The translations under genes and the position numbers were made by a program. Under the pieces are notes generated by a model that was not told where the DNA came from, ran no database searches, and was given only the letters and a program-made list of their open reading frames with translations. Shown piece after piece: positions 11,527-27,261 of a stretch of DNA of 64,000 nt (the first letter of the stretch is position 1; each line of letters starts with the position of its first letter). The stretch is from the NCBI GenBank assembly GCA_037975125.1, contig JAJQOW010000200.1:62001-126000 (forward strand), read 5' to 3'. This DNA comes from Latrodectus hesperus. Lineage: Eukaryota > Arthropoda > Arachnida > Araneae > Theridiidae.

Positions 11527-11654
11527 ATTTTTGCATAGCTGACCATCTCCCTCCTGATGAAGACATGGTCCCTATGCCTTCTTGTCTTTTGCTTCATATA
11601 CTTTAGTATCTTTCCAATTTTATATTTCTGATTTTACTTTTCTTCATGTTTTAT

Positions 11655-13518
<1,864 letters not shown>

Positions 13519-13615
13519 GTTCGCACTGATAGATAGGATCTAATTTCTTATTAGATCCTACCTTTCAGGAAATATGAATGGTAGGAAATATTATATCCTA
13601 TCTATTGGTGGGAAC
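13519..13615. mobile_element. About 97-bp MITE-like inverted repeat
   Basis: The left arm GTTCGCACTGATAGATAGGAT matches the reverse complement of the right arm (GTTCCCACCAATAGATAGGAT) at 18 of 21 positions. Inside the left arm, AGGATCTAAT and ATTAGATCCT form a second perfect 10-bp hairpin around five bases. The size and nested symmetry fit a very small foldback/MITE element. Confidence 0.7.
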
Positions 13616-13923
13616 ATTTAAAGAAAATGTCAAAGCACACATTTGCCAATTTCGTTACGCGACTAGAGTTAAAAAAATTACGATGCTATTAGCTCTGTTA
13701 CAAAGATTTAATCTTTTAATTAATTGGTAAAATTTCCATTTTTACTGTATTTACATGACACTTACCATTTGTTACAAGTATGGACGCTTAGAAAGTAAGG
13801 TAATAATATATCTTCCTGAGTTGGTCATTTGACATACATACCTACATAGCGGTGCATGCGAGCCCCGTACCTTTAGGTTAACGATTTTGGAATACACGCC
13901 CATCACCAAGTGCCTCGTCATTT

Positions 13924-14159
13924 TAAACCACTTTAAGTGATGAGATCATATCTGAGCTGGCAATCTCCTCCCATCTCCACGTCACACCAGGAGAAGGACT
14001 TTGGACGTAGGGGACACGTCCCCGCCCACGGATTTCCAGCAACTCAGTGAAAGAGAGTACGGCGTGGTCTCTCCCAATCACTGACTGCTGCAAATGATGT
14101 TTCACTTTGCTGATCTTAACGGGAAGCGGCGTGAAGCTACTGAGCCACTGGAGCTCAAG
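13924..14159 (-). mobile_element. 236-bp insertion in the tandem repeat, possible SINE
   Basis: It is flanked by GTCATTT at 13,917-13,923 and 14,160-14,166, which restores the CTCGTCATTT...ACA context seen in the other repeat units. The insert is GC-rich. On the minus strand it begins near a possible A box (GTGGCTCAGTAGC); the B box is poor, so SINE identity is tentative. Confidence 0.55.
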
Positions 14160-14684
14160 GTCATTTGACAGTGTTTTAAAATCAAAGATGTATTTTCGGG
14201 ACGTGTAAGCCGTTGATTAATTGGTAAAAACAGGATTCCCGTTGTATGTACTTGTGGTTTATCATTCGCTATGAATATGTATGTTTAGAGAATATGTTAA
14301 TGTATAGACCAACCTCGTCGCTTGACCATGTTCCAAAATTCAGCGTTGCTGGGACTTCATTCGCTGATCAGTTGGTAAAATCTGGAGTCTAACTGTATTT
14401 ACTTATCGCTTCTTATTTAGTATACGCGTAGATGCTTAAATGAATGAGTCACTTGATCATAATTCAAAAATAAGATGCTGAGTTGGGTTTTTGTGGTTCA
14501 ACCCGTTGGCTAATTGGTAAAAGCTGGATTCTCATCGTATTTACTTGTCCCTTATCACTTGCTATGTGGGGTCACTTAATAAAAACTACTTGCTAACCTC
14601 GTCACATGACAAGGGTTTAAAATTAGAAGGCAAAGCTATGATCTTGTAATTTAACCTGCCGATTAATTGGTTTAACATTGTATT

Positions 14685-15239
14685 CTTCTTCTTCTTCTTC
14701 TTAGAATTGGGTTTGTATGTCATTGGGCACCTCTGCTTTTATCAGCATTTTGTACCATTAACTCCAAACCCAATGTTTCCTAGTTCCAGTTGCTCGGGTC
14801 ACCCACTTTATTAATAAAGTCCGATAACCCTTTAATGGAGTCTAGGTGTAACTCTCTAGTATGGATGATGCCTAAAGAGGTTAATCTAGGGAGGGCAAGA
14901 GCCTCGCATTCATAAATGATATGCTCTGCCGTTTCCTCTTGCGTATGACATTTCCAGCAGATAGGGTCTTGCTGAAATAGTCCCATCTGGTCAGATAGTC
15001 AGTCATACAAGGGATAGCTTCCTGACTTTCACCAGAAGATGGTTTGGAGGTCATTTCTACCTCAAGTGAAGGATTCATTACTGCCCCTTTACAAGACAGC
15101 CTCTGAGTTCACTTGTCTTTTTCCGCAAGGTCAACTTCAGAGGCATCACCTGTAGATGCAGAAAGGATTGTTATTTCTTGTGTCTTTTCAGCCACAAGAT
15201 AACAATTTATAAGCTCAGGTAATATAAGTCCACCCAGCA
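14685..15239 (-). mobile_element. 5'-truncated LINE fragment with (GAA)n tail and 11-bp TSD
   Basis: AACATTGTATT occurs immediately on both sides (14,674-14,684 and 15,240-15,250). The minus-strand 3' end is a run of AAG/GAA triplets (14,685-14,700), as in LINEs with microsatellite tails. It lies inside the 150-bp tandem repeat, interrupting one unit. Confidence 0.85.
14780..14986 (-). pseudogene. LINE ORF2 C-terminal zinc-knuckle fragment
   Basis: The frame reads MGLFQQDPICWKCHTQEETA followed by EHIIYECEALALPRL. CxxC...H....C after a short G-containing lead is the C-terminal CCHC-like motif found after the RNase H domain in I/LOA/R1-type LINEs. The sequence upstream (to about 15,080) is in a shifted frame. 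Only the last 70 or so residues survive. The remaining 3' untranslated part and the GAA tail follow directly. Confidence 0.75.
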
Positions 15240-15440
15240 AACATTGTATTTATTTGTCAGGTTATATGTGTGGATAAAAAGAAAGATATGTTTAAACCTC
15301 GTCATTTCACCATTTTACCATTGGTCCTCTGAGCAAAATTAAAAGCCAATGAATTGTGTTATCGAGACTTAACCGGTTGATTCATTCGTAAAAATTCTAT
15401 TCCCATTGCTTTATTAGTTGACTGTAGTTTATTTGTTACT

Positions 15441-15545
15441 TGTGTTGTTGTTGTTGCTTATCCCCGACTGGCGTGACCGAACCATCACACCAGCCCCATG
15501 AATCCAAAAATAGTCTCTCAAGCACCACCTCCGGTCTCAACTCCA
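15441..15545 (-). mobile_element. Possible SINE or LINE 3'-tail fragment
   Basis: A run of GTTGTTGTTGTTG (an (AAC)n tail on the minus strand) adjoins a GC-richer 90-bp stretch at the edge of the tandem array. No matching copy was found in this window, so family is unknown. Confidence 0.3.
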
Positions 15546-15837
15546 TGTCTGAACTATTGGATGCTTTTCTTTTTTCAAATTTTACTGAGCGAGCAGTCAC
15601 CATAAATCAAGTGATTGAAATATTATTTAAGTATTTACTTATATGTGACAAAATAAGTCTAAAATCTATTATCAAAATATCATTTCACAATTAATTTCAA
15701 CGTTTTTCTTTTCAAGCTGATGAGGTGCATTTAATATAAAACAAATATTTATTTAAAAAGAAAAAGGTTTTCTTCTTTTTTGATAAAATTGGAACGAATG
15801 GTGAATAATATAAGTAACACCAACTACATTAGATAAA

Positions 15838-16229
15838 GGGCCGTGGTAGCCTAGTGGTTAAGGTATCGGTCTTCCATCCGGAAGGACGGGGTTCGATTCC
15901 CATTGCCGCCAAAGACCCACCGAGTACATGCGATATACGTGCTCGTTAAATCTGTGAAATCGAAAGTCCTGTGGTCGGTCGTTGAGCAGTTACCATGGGT
16001 GCAATGGTCTGGAGAAATTTACTCCCCCTTCAGATCAATGCCAAAATTGAGGGAGTAGATCCTCTGGTGCTGCCATCTATCGGAGGATTTGAAGAGCAAA
16101 AGTCGTACTTTCACCTTCATGGTGCTCTGATTAAACGAAAGACGCTCCCAATTGACTGAAATTCGCATTGCCAAGGCATAGCGAGCTTGGCTTGTCCAAG
16201 TGTCATAAGTAACAACAACAACAACAACA
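15838..16229 (+). mobile_element. SINE family A, complete copy with 12-bp TSD
   Basis: The tRNA-derived head has an A box (GTGGTAGCCTAGTGG) and a B box (GGGTTCGATTCC). The pseudo-anticodon loop CTTCCATC suggests a tRNA-Gly(UCC)-like origin, which is an inference. The body includes ACCGAGTACATGCGATATAC, and the 3' region ends GCTTGGCTTGTCCAAGTGTC plus an (AAC)n tail. ACATTAGATAAA flanks it at 15,826-15,837 and 16,230-16,241. Length 392 bp. Confidence 0.93.
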
Positions 16230-16241
16230 ACATTAGATAAA

Positions 16242-18090
<1,849 letters not shown>

Positions 18091-18164
<74 letters not shown>
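18091..18164. repeat. (TA)n microsatellite abutting Helitron 5' end
   Basis: Pure TA run directly after the Helitron 5' terminus. Confidence 0.95.
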
Positions 18165-18167
<3 letters not shown>

Positions 18168-21100
18168 TCCAATTTTATTTGTTTTATTTTAATAAATAAA
18201 TAAAAATCACATTTTCAAAAATAATTTAAATTCTATTTTAAAATTTCCTCTAAATCAACAAAAATATTGTTCTTTATGTTAATACTTAACTTATGTAGAA
18301 TAATATACAGTGATCTGTGGCGCATGTATTTAAATAAGCATTAATATTTCAATATTTCTTTTTCTCGTTTATGCTGAAATCAATCAATTTAGTCAATTTA
18401 AATCATTAAAAAATTAATCGTAATTCAAAATGAATTAATATTTTAATTGAATTTGAAATATTAAAATAATGCATGCGTTTATCATACAAGTTAATCTAAT
18501 TTAAAGGAATGGTACTTTAATTCTTACATAATTAATGGAATTATTTTCTAGTAAATGTAAAATTTCTTTCATCCCCACTCACAGTATTTTTTAAGCACAT
18601 TAAAGAATCAGAACAGAGCTGTTCCCGCTGGGTGTCCATTGAAATAAAATTACGCACGTGTAAATATAATAGGATACATTTCTTAATTAAGTTGCTACAG
18701 AGATGAAAATTCGCTTCTTTCAAATTATTTATGTAATTTAAAAGACGTGAAAAATTACTTAATATAAAAGAAGGTTTTTTTATGTTTGGTTTTTATACAA
18801 AGTTACTTTTTACCATTAATAAATGGAAAGAAGCTTAAAAGCAAATTCACTTTTTTAAATCTATCACAAGCAAAAAGTTTTCTTTTATAAAAGGTGAATG
18901 GAAATATGTTTTAAAAAATGAATTTCCCTTTCCAGAAATTTTTAATAAAAATGAAATTTCTTGAAGAGCATTATTAAAATTACTTTATGGAGAGTCCATT
19001 TAATTGCCATGTAATTATTTTCGAAGTATAATTTCCTGAGTAGTAAGAGAAGCATATGAGAAAAAAGAAAAACCACGGTTTTCTTCCAGTCATACTAGCC
19101 GTTGAGATTTAAAAGAAGCAGTAATGGTGTCGAATAAGTAAAATTCTATTAAATATTTTGACCAACAAAAATATTACTAAAAGTGAAATGATTATCCCTT
19201 TGCAGAATTGAACATTAAAAGATTTATTTGTTGCATTTTTTTTGTAATATTAATATCTAAATCCGAAAAAAATATAAATTCGAAAAAATATGAATCCGAT
19301 AAAAAGGTTTAAAGTTTGACATTTTTATAAAATAAAAACAATAGACTGTTCAGTAAGAAATACATATTTAGATTGCATACAATGATATTGAATTTTAAAG
19401 TTATTTTAATAAACGCGACAAAACGCGGGTATTTACTAAATGCAATATTAGTTTCTTAATATTTAGTTTAATTTATAGCAGCATTTATGAGATAAATTTA
19501 ATTATACTTATATTAATGTATTTAATTATTAAATACTGATAATTTAAAGTAATTCCAATGTATCTTCCCCTATTAAAATTAAAGCCTTATTATACAACTC
19601 AGAAAGCGATGTTTTCCAGCAAAAAAGCATAAAAGAATATTTTACGAACGCTTTTATGGTCTCGATTAAAGTTTTTCCATTATGTCTTCAATCGTATTAT
19701 GTTATAACGTTAGTAAAATATCTTTTTTATATTATTAATTATGTAAGATATCCTCTTAATCAGATCATTTGATTAATAATAATTTCAGTGTCGCGAAAAT
19801 GTGTGATTATTTGGGAATAAAATATGATTAAAAGTTGTAGATATATGCGATATTATTATTTGAATTTTCATATTTATTCAATCAAATGAAAAAGTTTCCA
19901 CTTTATAGAATGCCTTTAATTTTTATTTTCAAAAGTAACATGTCTTTACATAATTAGTTTTTATTTGAAACAAAATTTTTAATTCATTAAAATTAAAATT
20001 ATTTTAATTTGTTATACTATATTTTTCATTTATATATAAAGTTTAATACTTTAAAATTTCTTAGCAGTAAAATATTTGTCATCAGAAATTGAATTAAACT
20101 TTATATTTATGACAGACAAAAGTTAAATTCCAAACATTTTAAAAGTCATGAGCATTCGTATTTCGACATCAGATTCAAGAAAGTCAAGATTCCTCTTCTT
20201 ACACATGCTACAAATTTAAAGAAACAGTATTTCTATAAATAATTCTTCGAGTACTTTTCTACAATAAAAGTAATAAATACATGATAAATAACATTAAATG
20301 ATTAAAAAGCTTTTTGCAGTAAATTTATTTTTAGTTAAATAGTTTATGGGAAATGTACATAATATATTTTATTCAAAAATAATTACAGTGACAAAGCATA
20401 CATGTTTGTTTCTCATAAATTAGCTACAAAAATGATTGGTTAGGAAGTAATTTATTATCTAGCGAGATGAATAAGTACATTTTTCAAAAATTCATCACAA
20501 TGTTTTCACGAGGGATAAAAAAAAAGTATAACTTTTCCAATATTCCTCGCATCTTGACAAGACTAGTGGGAAAGTAAGAAACCTGCAGTTTTTCTCAGAC
20601 TTTATCGATTTCAATAAAAAAATGAAGTGAAGTGATTAAAGACGTGTACGAAGAACGATAAAGAAAGTACAGCTCTGTTATCGATTCGGCGCTTTATAAA
20701 CTTTCGTCTACGGAAGTTCTAAAATTAAAACCAACATTTTCAGGAAAATTTTGTTTTCCTTGCAGGATATTCAGGCAAAATCTAGTAAAGTTTGGATTAC
20801 TAAATTGATACCGATGTGCGTGGATGTGAAAATTTTTTATTAAATTAATGCTTCTTTCGATGTAATTTTGCAAGTTTAAAATATAATAGTTCCTATAAAT
20901 CAGTTATTGCCTTACATTATTATTAATATTAATTTCTAAGCCAAAAAATGTATATGAATTGTTGGAATAAAAAAATGTGTTGTTTGTTGATTTACTTAAA
21001 AATACCAAGAAATGTTTAATCTAAAATAATCTAATAATCTAATCTGCAATTAAAATGTTACTTTAACTTTTGTTTATTAATCGCTTTCTGGTCAATTTTA

Positions 21101-21464
21101 CGCACGAAGACAGGTCCATATATATGTGATTATTATTGCATATTATTAGTTTTTTGCTTCTCTGTTTCGATGTTTTAAATTCCTAAGAAAATACCACAGG
21201 TTTTAACAAGATTAGCTGTAGGAGGCGTTAAAAATTTGCTTTTGAGAAAAATATTTAATTTTTGTACCACTAAATTTATTAATTTATCTGTTCTCAAATG
21301 AGATGTGTTGATTCTTGGACATTAAATGACAATTTCATAGTCAAAATCAATGAAATGGTTAAAATGTATTAAATAAAACACCTTATCAAGAACTGGATGA
21401 CAATAAACGCGGTAGTGTAAAGCTGTTAAGAGAGAAATAGGCTGCTCTTACTGAACAAATGTTC
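18165..21464. other. 3.3 kb of very AT-rich DNA without features
   Basis: All six frames are closed quickly. No TIRs, tails or recognisable domains were seen. Confidence 0.45.
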
Positions 21465-21590
21465 TTTAGTTAGGTAGCGATATGGTCAGTTAGGTAGCTA
21501 TTACCTTCCGTTCAACACTTCGTGGTTTTTAATCCCACCTTAGAAGTGGTTGTTTGTAGTGGTTCGAAATTCATTTCAAACTGTGTAGAT
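21465..21590 (+). mobile_element. SINE family B, diverged copy
   Basis: GATATGGTCAGTTAGGTAGC, then TTCAACACTTCGTGG and GTTTGTAGTGGTTCG. These align, with many substitutions, to the SINE at 34,915-35,096 read on its own strand. The B box is degenerate (GTGGTTTTTAATCCCACC). The 3' part is missing. Confidence 0.65.
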
Positions 21591-22557
21591 CCTTGTTTAA
21601 TTATCATTTGTCTTCAAAAAGTGACCATTGTGTGTGACAAACAAATGAAACTAAATTGAATCTGAAAAAATATGAAATGTCTGATGAAATGTACAAATAC
21701 ATAAAAAACCAAGTTCTGTCATCAATGGCCTGCAGAGCAGAATAAGTCTCTGGAATACCAAACTGCACTTCAAAATAAAATGCTTGAGAGGCCTCGAGTG
21801 CCTTATCGCCATAGAAAATCATACCAGTTGTCATAAATCTAAACCGAGCTAAGAATCTAATTCTCATAATTTATCGTATATATCATCGATTAGCTTCCTT
21901 TGACGGGTAAGCTCTTGAGAATATAACTTAAAATATAATGGAGTTGGATAACAGACTGTCATTGCATTGTATACACCGGTACTCCCATTAGAACCCGAAT
22001 GATTTACTGCAAATGTCCACCGGACTTATGTATGATGAAGCCAGGACAATAATCAGAACCATTCTTTGCCTTAAGTAGAGATATAGTTGTTACTTTTGCG
22101 ATTGCGAACTGAATGAACAAAACTGTGAACGATCGAAAACTGGACTTTAATCATTCTACAGTTCCTGTATTGTGTTTCATACAATTATAACAGCTCATTT
22201 TTACACTAATGACACAATGTAACCAATTGTGCTACTTTTAGGGACACATTGTTCCAGACCCTTTCATCAAAAATGCAGTACTATGCAACATACTATCTGC
22301 AGTACACTTGAATTGCACCTTCAGTATTCTTTCTTGGTTATGTAGTTATCAAATCATTCGACACTCAAATCCATTTAAAATATTCTGAAGTAAATAAATT
22401 CCGGTGTGATCGAAAACAGTATTAAGCAGAATGAGCTATAAGATGGCATAAAGAATCTATGTCTGGTGACATATGGGATCATTTACATATTCAACAACGC
22501 ATTGCCACCAAGAATAAGGTCTGACAGTCTTGATTTAATTATTCAATGTGTAGCTTA
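21591..22557. other. Unassigned sequence
   Basis: No gene or repeat recognised; a short minus-strand frame near 21,604-21,867 has no recognisable motif. Confidence 0.4.
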
Positions 22558-22800
22558 GGAATTTCTTCATGTTCATTCATTTCGTAAAGTTTTCTTCGTT
22601 TGGAAATAATCCACGAATTTTAGAGATTTCTTCATAATATTTACTCACAGTGTAAAGTTTTCGTCTTTAGGAGATAACTAACACCTACTAAGAATCTCTT
22701 CATGTTCACTCACCTTGTAAAGTTTCCTTTTTTTTGGAAATAGTTCACACTCTTTCTAAAGATTTCTTCATAATGTTTGCCCAACATGTAAAGTTCTTGA
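22558..22800 (+). repeat. Tandem repeat, about 68-bp unit, four copies
   Basis: Each unit contains TTTCTTCAT(G/A)..TT.ACTCA, then TGTAAAGTTTTC and GGAAATA..TCACAC. Copies start near 22,558, 22,624, 22,693 and 22,760 and are 66-69 bp long, the last incomplete. Copies 1 and 3, and copies 2 and 4, look more alike (TTCATGTTCA versus TTCATAATAT/TTCATAATGT), hinting at a dimeric higher-order unit. Confidence 0.8.
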
Positions 22801-23016
22801 AGAACAGACCGCTGTGCATCATGACAAGAGCAACTTAACAATGAGTGCAAATGAGCGTTGATTATAGTTTAAATTATCTATCAACTCTGTAATCAAAACT
22901 TCGAAATGGAAAACAGCCTGCGTGTTTTAAATCAGTCAGAGACAAACATCTGTATATTTTACAATCCATTTGATGAAGCTGATCTCAACTCAAACTCGAA
23001 CAAAGAGAATTATATA

Positions 23017-24374
23017 CACTGATGGAAAAAGTAGACACTCATGTTTTATAAATCATACTTTATATTTTAGCGCAATTAATATAAATTTTGTTTCTATTTT
23101 ATTAATCCAATTTTCTTTTATTTTCAGTGAATAAGTGTTTATCTAAAGACAGCATTGTAGAATAATACTTAAAGATTTCTTTCTACTCAGTGAAAAAAGT
23201 AGAAGGACATCGGCAAAAATATTCTCATTTTGGAATCTGCAACAGTTTAATATGTTGAAAACATTGTTCTTTGAGAGAAATTGTCTTTCTTTCAAAAGTT
23301 ATATTTTGTTGAAAAAATTCTCAGTTTTAGTACAGTTAAATACCTAGAGGGAAATTTCTAAGTGAATTTCAAAAAAACCAAATTGTATCATGGAAAGATG
23401 TGGGCAAAAGTGTAAGAGAAATTTCAAGGCTCCAACTCATCAGTCCAAACGCTGTTTCTAACTTCTTGAAAAATCTTAAGAGTCAGAGGTAAGCAATGAT
23501 TGACAAACTTAAATAATTGACTTTACGTAATCAAGGAAAATCTTTAAGGAACTTAAATTATGCATGGAAGCATTGCAAAAGCACAAGAGCACAAGACTCA
23601 TCTGAAATCCCACATGTAATTAGAAGAACATTTTACAACTACATAAAAAGATCGGATACGTTGATATTCAAGAAAAGAAAGCACCTTCCTAAATGGAACG
23701 AAAGTCACATTCAACACCGGTTACTAAGGGCCAAAGATCACATAATTTGGAACTCCAAATGGATTTCAGTTATTTTTTCTGATGAAAAAATACAATTTAG
23801 ATGGCCCAGGCGGTTATCAAGTTTACTTATAGTCTGGGTACACAAGAAGAAACTTATTCTTCCAGACAGATAGGAGAAGGCGGTTTAATAGTTTGGATAT
23901 CTGAATAGCTGTTGGGTATGGTAGAAAGACTAATCTCGTGTTCCTGGATGGAAGACAAAACATTCAGATTACATTCAAATTCTAAATTCAGTGCTTCTTC
24001 CCTATGGTGCTGCGCTAGGCTGAAAAAGTTGGATATTTAATTAATATGAAACATCAATTCACAAGAACAATGAATGACATTAAATTTGGTTTGAAACAAA
24101 TAATGTTCGGGTTTTGCCATAGCCTGCTAAAAGTCCAGACCTCAATATTGTCAAAAATATATACTCAGTGTGGACGCCAGAGGCAAGCAATGAGAATCTT
24201 TAATCGAACTTCGAGAAGGTTTGAATTGTGTTTCGGACAATTATCGTCAAACCAAAACTTAAGGCTTATGGGATTCAATGGCAAATAGTCTTTGAAATAA
24301 TTGAAGCAAATAGCAGAACAATTCCTTATTAACAAGACTTTTATTTTCAATCTTCCTACTTTTTTCACACAGTG
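23017..24374 (+). mobile_element. Tc1/Tc3-like element, degenerate TIRs
   Basis: The left end CACTGATGGAAAAAGTAG is preceded by TA. The right end, reverse complemented, reads CACTGTGTGAAAAAAGTAG. A further internal copy (CAGTGAAAAAAGTAGAAG) lies near 23,190, as in elements with sub-terminal transposase sites. The TA on the right side is no longer present. Confidence 0.78.
23345..24289 (+). pseudogene. Tc1/Tc3-like transposase, multiple breaks
   Basis: Pieces of one transposase follow each other in changing frames. About 23,345-23,480 gives RGKFLSEFQKNQIVSW and GKSVREISR, the N-terminal helix-turn-helix. 23,517-23,873 gives RLLRAKDHIIWNSKW and SVIFSDEKIQFRWP, with the first catalytic aspartate in SDEK. 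About 23,920-24,010 gives GKTNLVFLDGR-like sequence. About 24,110-24,180 gives the SPDLNIVKNIYSVWTPE-like block around the third acidic site, where the expected glutamate is replaced. Stops and frameshifts separate the pieces. Confidence 0.82.
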
Positions 24375-27251
24375 CGATGTAGTTGAAACTAATTTTTAAT
24401 TGTAATAAGTAAGTAATTATTTAATATTTCATGTTAGAGATATAATTATCTGATTGTAAATAAGTTTTTATAAGTGCTGTAGTAAAATTATTTTGTAAAA
24501 ATTTAGAGTTTTTCTTTTATCTGAAAAATACCTATACCTAATGTAAATTTACTTTTCACCCGTAGTATATGTATAACTTTGTGTGAAAAAAGATTTAACA
24601 ATAAATCTCTTCATTGAAAAAATATATTTCATTTTTAATCATATTTTAATTGTTGCCTTGACACAGTTTCAGCAAATGTAATAGCTTTAAAACTTGCTAG
24701 AACTAAAACTAGGAAAAGCGAGTATAAGAAGTTGATCAGCTTATACGATCATTAAAGTGTACTTCTGACGCTAAATCGCAATATTTGGCGACATATTTCT
24801 TTCACGGAAACAGTCGACTGGATAATACTTAAATAACATACATATATGTATACATATATATATATCAAGCTGTAAAAGTCAGCCATTCTTTAAGATATTC
24901 CACAAACTTTTCCACACCTGATTAATAATCATTCATTTTGTCGGAAAGTGAAGCAGTTTAATATATAGCTTTTTCTCAAACATGGTACGAAAAATAAATT
25001 TAATCTAAAAAAAGCTGATTAAAGCACTTCCTTCTTTTGCCATTTTTGTTCGTTTCCAATTAGAGGGGTTGAAAGTGCTGACAGAACAGATCTCGGAACC
25101 AATTAAAACGCCTCGCGGGGACAGTGGCAGGTGCAACGATATTGAAAAGCAACTTAGTTTGTCCATTGTATAGGTGTACTGTTTTTAGCTTCATTTTGTA
25201 GAAGCCATTTTTCGTGAAATGTGCAACATTTCACTTTGTTCAACTTCCACGACACATTAAAGCATTTCTTTAGTTTCAGGGTCATCTATTCTGTGTTATT
25301 AATTCCTTCTTAACATGAATTTCTGATGATAAATGTTTCGGTATTTGATGAAAATTATGTTTGTAGATATATTATTTTACAACCCTTAGTAACTGTAATA
25401 AATGGAAATAAATTAACCGCGCGAGATCAATGTTTATTTCCACTTTATGAATTTTCATCAAAACCTTAAAAAGTACAATTTAAAATGTTCTTGTATGAAA
25501 TAATGTGATTAAGTGGAAAGTTATCTATCTCTCTTACAATTTAAACAAAATTGTACTCAGTTTTCAAATAAAATTGAGAGTAATTACAGCATTATTTATT
25601 TTTATGAAAATTAAATTAAAAGTAAGTTCTGTATTACACCGAAATATGGACCACAATAATAAAAGAGAATTTACACGTGCATGTGAATTTTCATAAATTA
25701 TAATTAACAAGTTTCGCGCTTGTGTTGCATAGTTTTAGTGTTTTTCAGTGTTTTTTTTCCCTCCTAAACTACTAAAAACAAGAAAAGCAGTTATTTTTGA
25801 AAAATTGCGATTAGACGTATGAGAAATGATAAATATCAATAGAGAATCTTCCTAAGTATAAACTAGCACTGAGATTGTATTGTGTAATAAATATTAAACA
25901 CTATGAATCTTATTACTACCAAAATTAACTCTTAAAGAGCTTAAAATTACATAATGTTACTTTGTTAAAATTATGAAAACTTGCTGCTATATTCACGAGC
26001 GATTCTGCAAATCTGTTCGTAAGAAAATGCACAGAATCGTAATCAAGAAGTACTTCATTTTCTCTACGTATACATATATAATGATTAATAATTATTAAAA
26101 ACTTTAGTCATTACGAATTGTAATTTTTTGGTATGAAAAATTTAAAATTAATCTCTAAATATGAATTGTATAAAATAAAAACTTTTGACTGAAACAGAAA
26201 ATTTTTTTTATGAATTTCATTCTTTAAATGAACATTTTTGATCAAGGATATCCTTCAATAGGAACTAACAAAAGCAAATACAAGAAAAATTGTAAATAAC
26301 CATGTTTGTAACATGTTTTCCTTACTTCATATTTCAGTTATTTCGCTATTACTGCAGGGGAACAATTAAGTTCTTAAATATTTATTTCTTTTCTCAAAAA
26401 ATCCTCAAAATTTAGAAAATCCTTATTTTCTAACCATGGTGAACGAAATTTGACTTTTATACCTTTTTAGAATCAAAAATGAATTCATAATAATTGAAAT
26501 CCTGGGAAACACACTCTATTTAGAGTTTGAAAAGTCATAAAAATGTTTTGAATACATAATTTATGTTTCATATGGATGTGGTTTTCTCTTGTCAGTTATT
26601 TTGTTGAATGGTATACGAAGGGCATGTTTTATACTTTAACTGGTGCAAAATATCCAAAAACTCTTGGAAAGCACCACTTTGGTTTTGCGATGCAGCTTTC
26701 AGCATGTGTAATCCAGAATGCGTGGCGGTTTTCTTGATTTTAGACCTACAACCCACGAATACGTCTGACTATATGGGTTAGCTGCATAAATAACTTTTAC
26801 TTATTAGGCTATACACTCCGTGTTATAGATTGGTAAAAAAAGAAAACTGTTTCGACACGAACTCTCAAAATTATACTTTGAAACGAATAGAATTAAGAAT
26901 TTTTCTTCACTTATATAAATACTTTGCTTTAAATTAGTTACCATATCTGTAGTAATAAATAAATACCAATTAGGATAAAAAGCATTTTTCCTTACAATAA
27001 AAATTTAAAATGTATTGAAATTTTTTCTCACGCTTTTTTAGCGCTGCACTTTCGATTAGTGGTAATAGAAACTTCTGCTTCATGTGAATTAGAATTGTTT
27101 CACAGTTGATGTAAAAAGGTTAAAACATGTACGAATTTGACTACTTTTTCCATAAATAACGTTAATTTGTATTGCTTATTGTGTTCAGAAAATATAACTA
27201 AAACTAATTTCCATTTAAAAAGATTTTTTTAAGTTTGTAGATAAGCGTGTT
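24375..27251. other. AT-rich sequence without recognised genes
   Basis: No domains in six frames. A short mixed TA/CATA stretch occurs at 24,836-24,866. A slightly GC-richer patch lies near 25,075-25,140. Nothing further supported. Confidence 0.4.
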
Positions 27252-27261
27252 ACGTTTTTTC

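Larger units (their letters stand above)
13719..15440 (+). repeat. Degenerate tandem repeat, unit about 150 bp
   Basis: Units begin with a GATTAATTGGTAAAA-like motif, followed by TGTATTTACTTGT and then AACCTCGTC. Starts are visible near 13,719, 14,214, 14,365, 14,510, 14,661 and 15,379. Spacings are 151, 145 and 151 bp. The last spacing is 152 bp after removing the inserted LINE fragment and its TSD. The left part is less regular and carries a separate insert at 13,924-14,159. Confidence 0.8.

Noticed and set aside
11554..11590. Hammerhead ribozyme (CTGATGA core)
   Set aside because: No GAAA core element or cleavage-site arrangement could be found at the right positions; kept only as a hairpin.
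15838..15912. Possible tRNA-Gly gene
   Set aside because: Same reason: part of a SINE with TSDs, and three further copies occur in the window.
21736..22555. Regular short direct repeats as a CRISPR-like or gene array
   Set aside because: No repeat-spacer structure; only the separate 68-bp tandem repeat begins at 22,558, and the organism is eukaryotic.
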